A stretch of DNA of 64,000 nt from Planctomycetia bacterium (GCA_005790605.1 SXUI01000055.1:1-64000); one strand, 5' to 3'. Shown: positions 1 through 9,162, numbered from the stretch's first letter. Notes: generated by a model from the sequence alone, not told the origin. Translations and numbers: made by a program.

Positions 1-29
1 GGTCGAAGGTTCAAGTCCTTCAGGGGGCA
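1..29 (+). tRNA. tRNA, 3' end only (truncated by window edge)
   Basis: The first 29 bases fit the 3' end of a tRNA: a T stem GAAGG (5-9), a T loop TTCAAGT (10-16), the closing stem CCTTC (17-21), the 3' acceptor strand AGGGGGC (22-28) and discriminator A29. CCA is not encoded. The anticodon lies outside the window, so the amino acid is unknown; the implied 5' acceptor strand GCCCCCT would be compatible with tRNA-Thr among others, but that is a guess. Confidence 0.8.
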
Positions 30-61
30 TCCCGTCCGTGACATCCGAGATTTGTCCGATG

Positions 62-86
62 AAACCTGCGCTCGCGCAGGTTTTTT
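62..86 (+). terminator. Rho-independent terminator after the tRNA
   Basis: A 9-bp stem AAACCTGCG (62-70) pairs with CGCAGGTTT (75-83) around a CTCG loop and runs into a T6 tract (81-86). It lies 33 bp after the tRNA, so it most likely ends the tRNA transcript. It also argues that the kinase-like gene starts at 160 and not at the earlier in-frame ATG at 52. Confidence 0.85.
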
Positions 87-159
87 CGTTCCTGCATTGA
101 GGCCTTCACTCCTCCTCGGCAGTTTGCATTCTGCACCCGAAAGCACGATCCTAACGCGC

Positions 160-1242
160 ATGCACTTGCCCGAATCACCGCTGCATGCTGCTCCAAGTGA
201 GCACCATCTCGCTCCGGCCGAGCGAGATCGCTTGCAGCAATTCGGTAACACGATTGTCCACGATTTGAACAACGCGATTTTCGCGATCACGGGTCGGCTT
301 GAACTCTTGAAGCGCCGACTTGAGAACCCAGCGCTGCAAGGGCTTGCGGGCGAGTTGGGCAAGACCATCGCATTCTTCGAGTCGATCAATGCATCGATTG
401 CCAGTGCTTGCGCGAGGAACATTCCTCATGGGCAAGCGGTTTCAGCGAATGAAACACTCGCGACCGCGATCGACGAAGCGCTCTTCGAGACGCAGGAGTC
501 TCTGCGTGAAATCCGCATCGAACGCGCGGATCTTCCCCTGTCAACGCGCATGTTCCGAGTCCCTGCGAGCGCGCTCGCGATTTGCTTCAGGCAGTTGTTG
601 GCGCTGCATGCGATCCGCTTGAACGGCGCAGGGGCACTCTCCATTGCCAGTCGCTTCGAAGCAGCGTCTCTCCTCGTCGTGATGGAAGACGACCAGACGG
701 TTGACGCCGCTGAAATTGTTTCGCTCACACAAAGCCCGAGTTTTCTGCAGCCTGGATTCGCGTTTGAGCAACTCTTCTTTGCGACCGCGGCGCGAGCGTT
801 GCGGGACTTTGGTGGCAAAGTCGCGCTTGAACGAACGGCAGCTGGGTGCCTGCGCTCTACCGTGAGCCTGACGCTTGTTGCTGAAACGCGACGAGTCGCG
901 CAACGCGTCCTCATCGCCGATGACGAGATGCTCATTCGAGCGCTTCTCGTCCAGATGCTTGAAACGCTCGGCGCGGATGTGGTTCCCTGCGACGATCCGA
1001 GCTCCATCGACACCCACCCTGATCTCTCGCAACAAGAATTGATCGTGGTCGATGCGGCGATGCCGACGCAATCAGGGCTTCGAGCCCTGCAGCGACTTCG
1101 AGCGAATGGTGTGATGATTCCGGCTGTGGTGATTTCTGGCGCGCCGATCGACGAAGCACTTCCTGCGAAGACATCTGCGCTCCTGAAGCCGTTCACGATG
1201 GCGAGCTTCGAAGCGGCCTGCCAAGCAGCGTTCGCATCATGA
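160..1242 (+). CDS. Hybrid histidine-kinase-like protein with C-terminal receiver domain
   Basis: This 360-residue protein starts with an H-box-like motif (VHDLNN, His about residue 34) followed by a helical DHp-like segment. A degenerate catalytic region follows, and a receiver domain occupies about residues 248-360. The receiver has the acidic pair ADDE, the phospho-acceptor Asp in VVDAAMP and the Lys in LLKPF. In the middle region I see no clear N box and no DxGxG G1 box; the nearest stretch reads VVMEDDQTV. It may therefore not bind ATP and could act as a phosphorelay or scaffold protein. No membrane segment or PAS domain is present, so it looks cytosolic. An in-frame ATG at 52 lies before the terminator at 62-86, so the ATG at 160 was chosen. 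The end overlaps the convergent Nudix gene by 6 bp. Confidence 0.75.
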   Translation: MHLPESPLHAAPSEHHLAPAERDRLQQFGNTIVHDLNNAIFAITGRLELLKRRLENPALQGLAGELGKTIAFFESINASIASACARNIPHGQAVSANETLATAIDEALFETQESLREIRIERADLPLSTRMFRVPASALAICFRQLLALHAIRLNGAGALSIASRFEAASLLVVMEDDQTVDAAEIVSLTQSPSFLQPGFAFEQLFFATAARALRDFGGKVALERTAAGCLRSTVSLTLVAETRRVAQRVLIADDEMLIRALLVQMLETLGADVVPCDDPSSIDTHPDLSQQELIVVDAAMPTQSGLRALQRLRANGVMIPAVVISGAPIDEALPAKTSALLKPFTMASFEAACQAAFAS

Positions 1243-1914
1243 CGACGGAAGAAGCGCGAGCATCGCGGTGAGCGCTGGCGAGGGCGAAGTCAATGCACGC
1301 AACGCATCGAAGTTCACGAAGCACATCGCATCGTGCTCGAAACTTGGTTTGAGCTCGCAGGTTGCCTCGAGTTGGACGCGATAGATGATGTCCCAGGTCC
1401 TTGTGACCGGATCATCCAAGAGCGCGATGGCGATTGGGCGAACGCCCGCAGGAAGGGCGCTGCCAACTTCCTCTTCAAACTCGCGACGCAACTCGCTCTC
1501 CACGTCCTCGGTGTTTTCAAGCCCCCCGCCTGGCACGAACTCCCATGTGCCCGGATACGCCGCAACATGCCTTGAGCGTCTGCCGATGAGGTAACTCGCG
1601 CCAGCCGAAACGATTGCTTTCACTCCAAGCGGCCGCACGCCGCATGCGAGCCCGTGCATCTGCACCGCAAAAAAACGATACGCGCATGGCTGCACATGGA
1701 TAGAGACCCCGCCATGACCGTTGCGACTGGTTCCCAACACCTGCACAAGTCCACCGTCAAAGTACTTCTCATTTCGCGCACACAAGGCACTCCAACACGC
1801 ATCGACTTCCTCCAGCGAGACATGCGTTGGAACGAATCGCTCAGGGACAGACGCGAAAACGGGTGGGCGACGAAGTCGAATGATGCGCAACGGACGGACT
1901 CTCTCGATGTTCAT
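1237..1914 (-). CDS. Nudix hydrolase
   Basis: The 225-residue protein carries a complete Nudix box: G-x5-E-x7-REFEEEVGS, read from GGLENTEDVESEL followed by RREFEEEVGS. This signature binds the metal and hydrolyses a nucleoside diphosphate linked to another group; the substrate cannot be read from sequence. About 100 residues of unrecognised sequence precede the Nudix fold, more than in the smallest family members. The ATG at 1912-1914 was preferred over an in-frame ATG nine codons upstream, because that one would overlap the divergent transporter gene and GAGAG sits just before the chosen start. The two divergent start codons are only 14 bp apart. Confidence 0.85.
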   Translation of the reverse strand: MNIERVRPLRIIRLRRPPVFASVPERFVPTHVSLEEVDACWSALCARNEKYFDGGLVQVLGTSRNGHGGVSIHVQPCAYRFFAVQMHGLACGVRPLGVKAIVSAGASYLIGRRSRHVAAYPGTWEFVPGGGLENTEDVESELRREFEEEVGSALPAGVRPIAIALLDDPVTRTWDIIYRVQLEATCELKPSFEHDAMCFVNFDALRALTSPSPALTAMLALLPSS

Positions 1915-1928
1915 TACACTCTCGCCCC

Positions 1929-3557
1929 ATGTCCAACGCACGATACCTGACTGCTCCGGCCATCACGAAGTCCATGCCTACGGGCATCCCCTTCATCATT
2001 GGCAACGAAGCAGCGGAGCGGTTTTCGTTCTACGGCATGAAGACCATTCTTGCGGTCTTCATGACGCAGTACCTGATCACGAGCGGCGGGCTCCCGGCCT
2101 ACATGTCGCAATCTGACGCTCGGGAGAGTGTCGCGTGGTTCGTGGCCGGCGCGTACTTTTTCCCAGTCTTCGGAGCGCTTCTCGCGGATGTGTTCCTTGG
2201 CAAATACCGAACCATCATTCTGCTTTCGCTCGTGTACTGCCTCGGCCACGCAGCTCTCGCATGTATTGATCTCCCATCTCCCATGCTTCAAGCATCGTTT
2301 GAGCCCAAGACTTGGATGATTGCGGGACTCCTGCTCATCGCCATTGGCGCTGGTGGAATCAAGCCCTGCGTGAGCGCGCATGTTGGCGATCAGTTCGGGC
2401 AGGCGAACAAGCACCTGCTGACGCGCGTCTTCGGCTGGTTCTACTTTTCGATCAACTTTGGTTCGTTCTTTTCTACGCTGCTCACGCCCTACATGCTCAA
2501 GGAGTATGGACCGGGCTGGGCCTTCGGAATTCCCGGCGTGTTGATGGCGATCGCGACGCTCGTCTTCTGGCTCGGGCGGCATCGATACGCGCACATTCCA
2601 CCCAAGGGAGTTGGGTTCCTGAAGGAGTTGGTCTCGCCAGATGGACTCAGTGCGATCGGTCGCCTTGTTGGGCTCTATGTGTTCGTCGCGGTTTTCTGGG
2701 CGCTCTATGACCAGACCGGCGGCGCGTGGGTGCTGCAAGCAGCGCAGATGGATTGCAATTTCCTCGGCATTCACTGGCTTGAGTCGCAGATCCAAGCGAT
2801 CAATCCACTTCTCATTCTGATTTACATCCCGTTGTTTTCGTACGCGATCTATCCCGCGCTTGGGAAGGTCGTTCGACTGACACCGCTCCGAAAGATTGGC
2901 GCGGGGCTCTTCCTCGTTGTCGTCGCATTCGTCGTTTCAGCGATGGCGCAGGCGCGGATCGATACCGCGCAGGGAGACTTTCAATATGCGGTAACTCCCC
3001 TCGTCGCGTCCTCGCAGATTGACTACCCGAAGACCATCGTCGCGTTGAAGGAAGTAGAGCGCAACGCGACTGCGACGGAGCTTGAAATGCTCAGCGCAGA
3101 TCCGAAGCCACTTGATACTGAATGGACCGGAAAGACCGCGAAAGCACTCGCCGTCGGTGGCATCGCAGTCAGTGTGCATGGCACGACGCAGTTTGCACAG
3201 TGGCCGTCCATCGCCTGGCAGATTTTGGCGTATCTCATCATTACCGCGGCAGAAGTCCTCGTCTCCGTGACATGTCTTGAGTTCAGCTACACGCAGGCAC
3301 CCGCCAAGATGAAGTCGTTCATCATGAGCCTCTATCTGCTGAGCGTTTCGGCAGGCAATGTGCTCGTCGCGTTGGTCAATCGTTACACGCAAGATGCCAA
3401 TGGCAATTCAACTCTCGAGGGCGAGTCGTACTACTGGTTCTTTAGTTACCTCGGTCTCGGTGCAGCGATCGTCTATGTCGTCGCGTCGAACTTCTATCGA
3501 GGCAAGGAGTACATCCAAGGCTCCGACGAATCGCCTGTAACTGGCGCTGAACACTAG
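1929..3557 (+). CDS. POT/PTR2-family proton-dependent oligopeptide transporter
   Basis: This 542-residue polytopic inner-membrane protein carries the POT signature near its N terminus, GNEAAERFSFYGMKTIL, containing the ExxERFxYYG motif that couples proton and peptide. About 12-14 hydrophobic segments follow, as expected for this MFS branch. The family imports di- and tripeptides with protons. An extracytoplasmic insertion (about residues 345-410) separates two late helices. The 15 residues before the signature resemble the N terminus expected for the family, so the ATG at 1929 is kept although no Shine-Dalgarno is visible. The 3' end overlaps the convergent AbgT gene by 4 bp. Confidence 0.93.
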   Translation: MSNARYLTAPAITKSMPTGIPFIIGNEAAERFSFYGMKTILAVFMTQYLITSGGLPAYMSQSDARESVAWFVAGAYFFPVFGALLADVFLGKYRTIILLSLVYCLGHAALACIDLPSPMLQASFEPKTWMIAGLLLIAIGAGGIKPCVSAHVGDQFGQANKHLLTRVFGWFYFSINFGSFFSTLLTPYMLKEYGPGWAFGIPGVLMAIATLVFWLGRHRYAHIPPKGVGFLKELVSPDGLSAIGRLVGLYVFVAVFWALYDQTGGAWVLQAAQMDCNFLGIHWLESQIQAINPLLILIYIPLFSYAIYPALGKVVRLTPLRKIGAGLFLVVVAFVVSAMAQARIDTAQGDFQYAVTPLVASSQIDYPKTIVALKEVERNATATELEMLSADPKPLDTEWTGKTAKALAVGGIAVSVHGTTQFAQWPSIAWQILAYLIITAAEVLVSVTCLEFSYTQAPAKMKSFIMSLYLLSVSAGNVLVALVNRYTQDANGNSTLEGESYYWFFSYLGLGAAIVYVVASNFYRGKEYIQGSDESPVTGAEH

Positions 3558-5092
3558 AACGCGAGCGGGATTCCGAGCGCATTCCATGCGATAAGGAATG
3601 CCGTCCAGCCAATCAGTGCCGCGAGGCTGTAAGGCGCGAGGAGCGCGAGCAGCGTCCCGAGCCCGGCTTGGCTGTCGTAACGGCGAATGACGATGAGCAC
3701 GATCACGAGGTACGCATTCAGCGGTGCGATTGGATTAACACAACTGTCACCAACCCGATACGCAGCCTGCACGAGATCAGGCTGCATCCCCGCGCTCGCA
3801 AGCATGGGCACAAGGACAGGCGCGAGAAAAACCCACTTCGCACTCGCGCTCGCGAGGAAGAGATCAAGCGTCGCGACACCCCACACGATCGCCACGATCA
3901 TCACGCCTTGACCGAGGTGCAACCCGCGGATGACTTCAGCGCCTTCAACGCTCATCACGACCGCGAGGTTCGACTGTCGAAACCAAGCGATGGACTGTCC
4001 TGCGAAGAAAGCGATCACGATGTAAGAACCCATGCCTGCGATTGACTGCCCCATACGCTCCGTCACCGCGCGATCGGAGCGGATCTCACCCACAGCGATG
4101 CCGTACGCGAGGCCGGGTAGTAGAAACATCACAAGGATGATCGGAACGAGCGCCTCGCTCCACGCCGGCGCCATCGTGTTCGTCGCGTGACGCGTGACGA
4201 CGCCTGTGAGTGGGCCGTTTTCAACGAGCGCCATCGAGAGTAGTGCACCGCCCCCAAGCACAAAAGCTGCAAGGGCCGCAAGAAGCCCACGACGCTCGAC
4301 ATGCGAAAGGCTGGCCTCCGTGTGCGGGATCCCACCCTGCTCGATCTGTGCAGCAACGCGCTGCGCCGAAACCCGTGGTTCAACGATCTTGGCGGTCACC
4401 AACCACCCAAGCCCAGTCAGGAAGAAGGTCGACGCGAACATGAACGCGTAATTCGCGGTTGGCGCAACAACAGCGCCCGGATTGATGGACTGCGCAGCTT
4501 GCTCAGTAAGACCTGACAGCAACGGGTCAAGGCTGGTGATGGCGATGTTTGCGCTGAACCCGCCGGCTATGCCGAAGACCGCAGCTGCGATTCCGACGAG
4601 TGGGCTTCGACCGAGCATCGCGAACACACCAGCAGCGAGCGGAGGCAGCACGACATACCCAGAGTCCGCCGCCGCACTTGAGTTCACGCCGATGAAAATG
4701 ATCGCTGGCGTGATGAGCCGTGATGGAGTCCATCGAACAAGGAGCTTCAGGAGTGATGGAAAGAGACCAGTGCGTTCGGCAACGCCAATGCCAAGCATGG
4801 CCACGAGCACGATCGCGAGCGGCGGAAAATCGAGGAAGTTCTTGAGCGCGCTCGTCCAAATCCAGCGCATGCTCTCGGCATCGAGCAGATTATCCACGAG
4901 GATCTGTTTCGTCGAGTCTCGAGGATCAACGACCGACCAATGCCACGCCGCGCCGACCCAACTGACAAGAAGTATGGCAAGACCGATGAGTACAAAGAGC
5001 GTCGCAGGATCGGGCAACCGATTCCCGACTCGCTCGAGAGCAAGCAACAGACGGGTGAGCCGTGAGTGTTGCATGCGCGCCGCTTCACTCAT
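3554..5092 (-). CDS. AbgT-family transporter
   Basis: This 512-residue membrane protein matches the AbgT family in length and in features such as MLGIGVAERTGLF, NSSAAADSGYVVLPPLA and the late conserved GDSCVNPIAPLNAYL. Family members import p-aminobenzoyl-glutamate or export sulfonamides using ion gradients; which applies here cannot be told. Many hydrophobic segments including re-entrant hairpins are visible. It starts 4 bp after the end of the asparaginase-like gene on the same strand, so the two are probably co-transcribed. Confidence 0.9.
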   Translation of the reverse strand: MSEAARMQHSRLTRLLLALERVGNRLPDPATLFVLIGLAILLVSWVGAAWHWSVVDPRDSTKQILVDNLLDAESMRWIWTSALKNFLDFPPLAIVLVAMLGIGVAERTGLFPSLLKLLVRWTPSRLITPAIIFIGVNSSAAADSGYVVLPPLAAGVFAMLGRSPLVGIAAAVFGIAGGFSANIAITSLDPLLSGLTEQAAQSINPGAVVAPTANYAFMFASTFFLTGLGWLVTAKIVEPRVSAQRVAAQIEQGGIPHTEASLSHVERRGLLAALAAFVLGGGALLSMALVENGPLTGVVTRHATNTMAPAWSEALVPIILVMFLLPGLAYGIAVGEIRSDRAVTERMGQSIAGMGSYIVIAFFAGQSIAWFRQSNLAVVMSVEGAEVIRGLHLGQGVMIVAIVWGVATLDLFLASASAKWVFLAPVLVPMLASAGMQPDLVQAAYRVGDSCVNPIAPLNAYLVIVLIVIRRYDSQAGLGTLLALLAPYSLAALIGWTAFLIAWNALGIPLAF

Positions 5093-5096
5093 CGTG

Positions 5097-5636
5097 TTAC
5101 GCCCTGACGAAAGTTCCCTGCTCCGTATCTTTCTTCACGCCGGGAAATCGCAGCACGCGATTATGCATCGCAACATAGATACCTGGTGGGCAGAGTTGCA
5201 CCGCTAAGAGGGCCTCGGTGACATTCTGCGTCGCATCCGTCCGCCGCAATTCGTAGGGACGCATCGCTCCGGTGAGGATAACTGGCGTTCTCGCACCGCC
5301 TTGCGTGCTCGAGAGCGCTTCGATTCGATCCCCTGACTTTGCCAACCGATCCGTTCCGTGGACGATCACAACTCCATCGTGCGTCTGACTCATCGCGATG
5401 GCGGTTGCAGCGATCAGATCATGATCGGCCTCGCTCATTTCAAGCGAATCCTTGTTCATGAGTCCCACCCGCTCGATACGCACGCCTCGAAGTTCAAGCG
5501 ACGCGATCAGCATGTCAAGGACGCTGACATGATTCGCGAGCACACCGCCAAGTTCATCGTAGGTCTTCTCGATCGTTCCGCCCGTGGAGATAAGCGCGAT
5601 CTGGAATGGCTTCTGCAGTGCTGCACTCGAGGGCAT
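5097..5636 (-). CDS. Short asparaginase/glutaminase-like protein (N-terminal domain only)
   Basis: The 179-residue protein has both catalytic threonine motifs of the bacterial type I/II asparaginase fold: STGGTIEK near residue 18 and VHGTDRL near residue 95, followed by the expected VILTGAMRP strand. It stops after this N-terminal alpha/beta domain, whereas ordinary L-asparaginases have about 330 residues with a second domain. Short stand-alone forms of this kind are known in bacteria. It probably hydrolyses an amide such as Asn, Gln or a gamma-glutamyl compound. Its position before the AbgT transporter would fit processing of an imported amino-acid conjugate, but that is inference. Confidence 0.8.
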   Translation of the reverse strand: MPSSAALQKPFQIALISTGGTIEKTYDELGGVLANHVSVLDMLIASLELRGVRIERVGLMNKDSLEMSEADHDLIAATAIAMSQTHDGVVIVHGTDRLAKSGDRIEALSSTQGGARTPVILTGAMRPYELRRTDATQNVTEALLAVQLCPPGIYVAMHNRVLRFPGVKKDTEQGTFVRA

Positions 5637-5689
5637 AGGGAGGGCACTTTAGCGGAGTGCGACCTGCTCCGAGAAACCTGCGCGAGCGC

Positions 5690-6940
5690 TCAAAGCACGC
5701 GCTCTGCTCGAGGGTAGCTTCCGAGCACTTCGAGCCGCGTGCAGTGCGTTCGAGCCTGCACGAGCGCCCGTTGCATCGCAGCGTCTTTCTCATGCGCAAG
5801 TGCGTCGATGAAGAACAGGTAGTCCCAGTGCGCGTCACCGCTTGGGCGCTTTTCGATGTGCGAGAGGTTGATCCCCTCTTGGCGAAAACTGTCAAGCACA
5901 TCGACGAGCGCACCGGCGCGATCAGCGAGGGTGAACCACAGCGTCGTCTTGTCATTGCCCGTCGGCGCCACACTCTCTCGACCGATCACCAAGAAGCGCG
6001 TCGTGTTGCCTGCCCGATCTTCGATGCCATCAAAGAGCACAGGGACACCGTGCAGTTCACCTGCGAAACTTGACGCGATCGCTGCAGAGCCTTCTTCTTC
6101 GTTCGCACGAACGACTGCGGCCGATGTGCTGGACTCAGGGACGAGCTCTGCGTTTGGAAGGACCCGAGCGCACCACTTCCGACATTGACCAAACGCCTGT
6201 GGCTTGGAATAGATCCGGCGAATCGCGTCAGGTGCCGCATTCGAAAGTAGTGCGAGTCGAACAGCGACGAGAGCCTCGGCGCGGATGGAAACCGGATGCG
6301 CGAGGAGCGCATCGAGTGTCTCAAGAATCGAACCCATGCTCGAGTTCTCGTACGGCACAAGACCGTGGTCGCATCGACCAGCGGCAACTTCAATGACCAC
6401 ATCAGGAATGGTCGGAACGCAGGCGATCTCGATGCTTGAGCCAAAGTGCCGCACAACTGCGAGGTGGCTGAAGGAACCAGTCGGGCCAAGGCAACCCACA
6501 CGCAACGGCCTTTCGAGCGCGAAGGACCCAGACATGATTTCGCGGAACACGGCTTCGATCGTGCGATCTGCGAGCGGGCTCGATGCAGCATGACTTCGAG
6601 AGACGGCGCGCTCGATGACTGCGCGTTCCCGACTCGGGACATAGATCGGCGCTACGCCACTCCGCTTGGCGACACCAACTTCCACCACGAGGTTCCCGCG
6701 CTTGGCGAGAAGGCCAACAAGCTCCGCATCGACGGCATCAATCTCGCCGCGAAGGGTTTCGAGGCTCTTTGGCGAACGCGAAGGATCGGGGGCAAGATCT
6801 GTCACGACGGAGTGCTCATGGAGGAAGTCGATTTGTTTTTCGGACCAGGCTCGAGGACGATTCGCGCGGGGTGGGAATCCGAAGTTGAAGCCGCGATTGA
6901 GCCGATGTTGACTCACTCGCGCGCCGACTTCTATCGGCAC
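5690..6940 (-). CDS. pheA: Bifunctional chorismate mutase / prephenate dehydratase (P-protein)
   Basis: The enzyme converts chorismate to prephenate and then phenylpyruvate in phenylalanine synthesis. Domains in order: an AroQ-type chorismate mutase beginning SLETLRGEIDAVDAELVGLL, a prephenate dehydratase domain beginning GCLGPTGSFSHLA and containing VPYENSSMGS and the NTTRFLVIG motif, and a C-terminal ACT domain (LVDVLDSFRQEGINLSHIEK and onward) for feedback inhibition by phenylalanine. The ESRP motif of the ACT domain reads EKRP. I chose GTG at 6940 because AGGAGG (6947-6952) sits 6 bases upstream; an ATG at 6946 directly abuts that sequence. About 58 residues precede the mutase domain, an extension over the usual P-protein. 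Confidence 0.92.
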   Translation of the reverse strand: MPIEVGARVSQHRLNRGFNFGFPPRANRPRAWSEKQIDFLHEHSVVTDLAPDPSRSPKSLETLRGEIDAVDAELVGLLAKRGNLVVEVGVAKRSGVAPIYVPSRERAVIERAVSRSHAASSPLADRTIEAVFREIMSGSFALERPLRVGCLGPTGSFSHLAVVRHFGSSIEIACVPTIPDVVIEVAAGRCDHGLVPYENSSMGSILETLDALLAHPVSIRAEALVAVRLALLSNAAPDAIRRIYSKPQAFGQCRKWCARVLPNAELVPESSTSAAVVRANEEEGSAAIASSFAGELHGVPVLFDGIEDRAGNTTRFLVIGRESVAPTGNDKTTLWFTLADRAGALVDVLDSFRQEGINLSHIEKRPSGDAHWDYLFFIDALAHEKDAAMQRALVQARTHCTRLEVLGSYPRAERVL

Positions 6941-6951
6941 ACTCATCCTCC

Positions 6952-7830
6952 TTGCTCGGTCGAAATGCTGTGGGAGATCAAATCCCTTCGCAATCCCCAA
7001 CCCTTCACGAAGCCGCACGGCAACTGCAGGCTCTCCCGTGGTTTGACCTTGCCCCCGCAGGCATCCTCGCGCTCATCGGATTGGTACTGCTGTTCTATGG
7101 GCAGAAATTGCTGAAGCCGAGCCTTGTGTGCGCCGCGATCGTTCTCGGGGCGTGGATCGCAGGCCCTCTCGTCGGCATGTTGAGCCCCCCGGTCGCCGCA
7201 AAACTGCCCTCGATCCTTTGGCCCGTGATCGGTGGCATCGCGGGACTCATCTTCATTGCGCTTTCGTGGAGGCTGCTTCTTGCATGTTCGTTCGGAGTGG
7301 TGCTCGCTGCGGTGCTCGTCATTGGGAGCCGCGCGCTCGTCGAAGCAGGTTTCATCGACGCCGCGCATGGTGCGGAGACCTCCGAGGTACAGCCGACGAA
7401 TGATGGCGCGCTTCCGCTAGATCAATTCGCAGAGGCAGCATCGCAACTTGACCGAGTGGGACCTGCACTTGAGCGCGTGCATTCGACTGTTCGTCCCCTC
7501 ATCGCCTGGGTTGCCGCGCGCTGGCAGGCTGAACCCCCGCAGATGCGGACGCTCTTTCTCGCAAACGCCGCAGCGGGATTCTTCATGGGAGCTCTCTTGG
7601 GCTTGCTGCTCGCCAAGGACATCGCCGCATTACTCACGGCGATTCTCGGCGCGCTTCTCCTCCTCGTTGGTGGAATCCCGCTTCTCGCCCGCGAATCGGA
7701 CGCGCTTGCAGAGCCGCTCCATCCACTCGCGTGGCTCGGGAGTTGGGCTGCGATTGCGGCGATCGGGTTCTTCGCGCAACTCATCATGCGAGGAACGAGC
7801 GAACCAGACGCCGAATCCGAACGCGATTGA
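6952..7830 (+). CDS. Multi-pass membrane protein, TMEM198/TM7S3-like (DUF4203-like)
   Basis: This protein of up to 292 residues has about seven hydrophobic segments in two groups: three or four at about residues 38-128, then a soluble stretch of about 60 residues, then two or three near the C terminus. The first segments (LALIGLVLLFYGQKLLKP and following) resemble the TM7S3/TM198-like domain, with its G-x-R/K-like turn after the first helix; that assignment is by eye only. The start is uncertain: TTG at 6952 and GTG at 6970 are in frame, neither with a clear ribosome site. The 5' end overlaps the ribosome-binding region of divergent pheA. No function can be given. The gene ends 27 bp before lysA. 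Confidence 0.7.
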   Translation: MLGRNAVGDQIPSQSPTLHEAARQLQALPWFDLAPAGILALIGLVLLFYGQKLLKPSLVCAAIVLGAWIAGPLVGMLSPPVAAKLPSILWPVIGGIAGLIFIALSWRLLLACSFGVVLAAVLVIGSRALVEAGFIDAAHGAETSEVQPTNDGALPLDQFAEAASQLDRVGPALERVHSTVRPLIAWVAARWQAEPPQMRTLFLANAAAGFFMGALLGLLLAKDIAALLTAILGALLLLVGGIPLLARESDALAEPLHPLAWLGSWAAIAAIGFFAQLIMRGTSEPDAESERD

Positions 7831-7857
7831 GCTCCGACTTCGTCTAGACTCTCTCCC

Positions 7858-9162
7858 GTGGATGCATTTGAATTTCGTCACGGCGAGTTGTACTGCGAAG
7901 ATGTTCCTATGCGCGAGATTGCGCGCACCGCAGGGACGCCGACATTCGTCTATTCCTCTGCGACGCTCGGTGGGCACTTTGATCGATTGAAGGAAGCCTT
8001 CGCGCCTCTCGATCCACTGCTCTGCTACTCAGTCAAGAGTTGTGCAAATCTCAGCGTGCTTCGAACGCTCGCAGCGCGGGGCGCAGGCATGGATGTGGTC
8101 AGCATTGGAGAACTGCAGCGCGCTGTGGAAGCGGGTGTCCCCGCGAGCCACTGCGTCTACGCCGGCGTCGGCAAGCGTGATGACGAGATCATCGCGGCGC
8201 TCGAAGCTGGCATCGGCCTCCTGAATATCGAGAGCGAAGCGGAGTTTGAGAATGTGTCGCGCCTCGCCGGTCAACTCCGCATAAGTGTCCGCTGCGCACT
8301 TCGCATCAACCCTGATGTGGATCCGAAGACGCATCGGTACACCTCGACTGGGAAGAAGGAAACGAAATTCGGCGTCGACCTCGAGCGAGCCCGAAGGTTC
8401 TTCCAGAAGTACGGTCAGGATGCCTTCGCGAAGCTCGAGGGTCTTCACCTTCACATTGGTTCCCCGATCTACACCGTTGAGCCTTATGTCGAAGCGCTGA
8501 CGAAAACTTGCGCGCTCATCGATGAACTTGCGATGGATGGCGTGACGATTCGATCGATCGACCTCGGCGGCGGATTCGGCGCAGACTATGAATCAGATCA
8601 GTCGCCAAGCGCCATGGATTACGCCGACGCGATCCTGCCCATCGTATTGCCACTGAAACAACGCGGCGTGCAGTTCTTTCTCGAGCCAGGTCGTTCGATT
8701 GCGGCCAACGCAGGAGTGCTTCTGCTTTCGGTGCTCTACACGAAGCAGTCCGGCGAGAAGCGATTCGCGATTTGCGATGCGGGCATGAATGCGCTTTTAC
8801 GGCCATCGCACTACGGCAGCTTTCACTTCGTCTGGCCGGTGCAGCCTTCGAACGGCCTCGTGCCGCCAACTCGGTCGAGCACCCTCGCGATGCCTGGACT
8901 CCTTGCACAGGACATCGTTGGACCGCTGTGTGAATCTGGCGATTTTCTCGCGCTTGATCGATCACTCCCGCCGCTCTCGCGAGGTGATCTTCTCGCGGTC
9001 TTCACCGCTGGCGCCTACGGCATGAGCATGGCAAGCAGATACAACTCCAGCCCGTTGCCCGCCGAGGTACTCGTGACAGGCGGACGCGTCGCCCTCATCC
9101 GTGAACGCGAGACGGTCGAAGATCTCATGGAGCATGAGCGCCATGTCACTGTGCTTCTTTGA
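7858..9162 (+). CDS. lysA: Diaminopimelate decarboxylase
   Basis: This 434-residue PLP enzyme converts meso-diaminopimelate to L-lysine and CO2, the last step of lysine synthesis. The PLP lysine is in CYSVKS (Lys60). Other group IV decarboxylase signatures are GMDVVSIGEL, LHLHIGS, the phosphate-binding loop DLGGGFGADY, LEPGRSIAANAG and the catalytic GPLCESGD motif. The start is GTG at 7858. The stop overlaps by a few bases the longest in-frame extension of the next gene, though the next gene's likely start is further on. Confidence 0.96.
   Translation: MDAFEFRHGELYCEDVPMREIARTAGTPTFVYSSATLGGHFDRLKEAFAPLDPLLCYSVKSCANLSVLRTLAARGAGMDVVSIGELQRAVEAGVPASHCVYAGVGKRDDEIIAALEAGIGLLNIESEAEFENVSRLAGQLRISVRCALRINPDVDPKTHRYTSTGKKETKFGVDLERARRFFQKYGQDAFAKLEGLHLHIGSPIYTVEPYVEALTKTCALIDELAMDGVTIRSIDLGGGFGADYESDQSPSAMDYADAILPIVLPLKQRGVQFFLEPGRSIAANAGVLLLSVLYTKQSGEKRFAICDAGMNALLRPSHYGSFHFVWPVQPSNGLVPPTRSSTLAMPGLLAQDIVGPLCESGDFLALDRSLPPLSRGDLLAVFTAGAYGMSMASRYNSSPLPAEVLVTGGRVALIRERETVEDLMEHERHVTVLL

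Noticed and set aside
1914-2795. Minus-strand open frame of 293 codons opposite the POT transporter
   Set aside because: Its product is rich in Arg, Glu and His without motifs; the opposite strand encodes a clear POT transporter.
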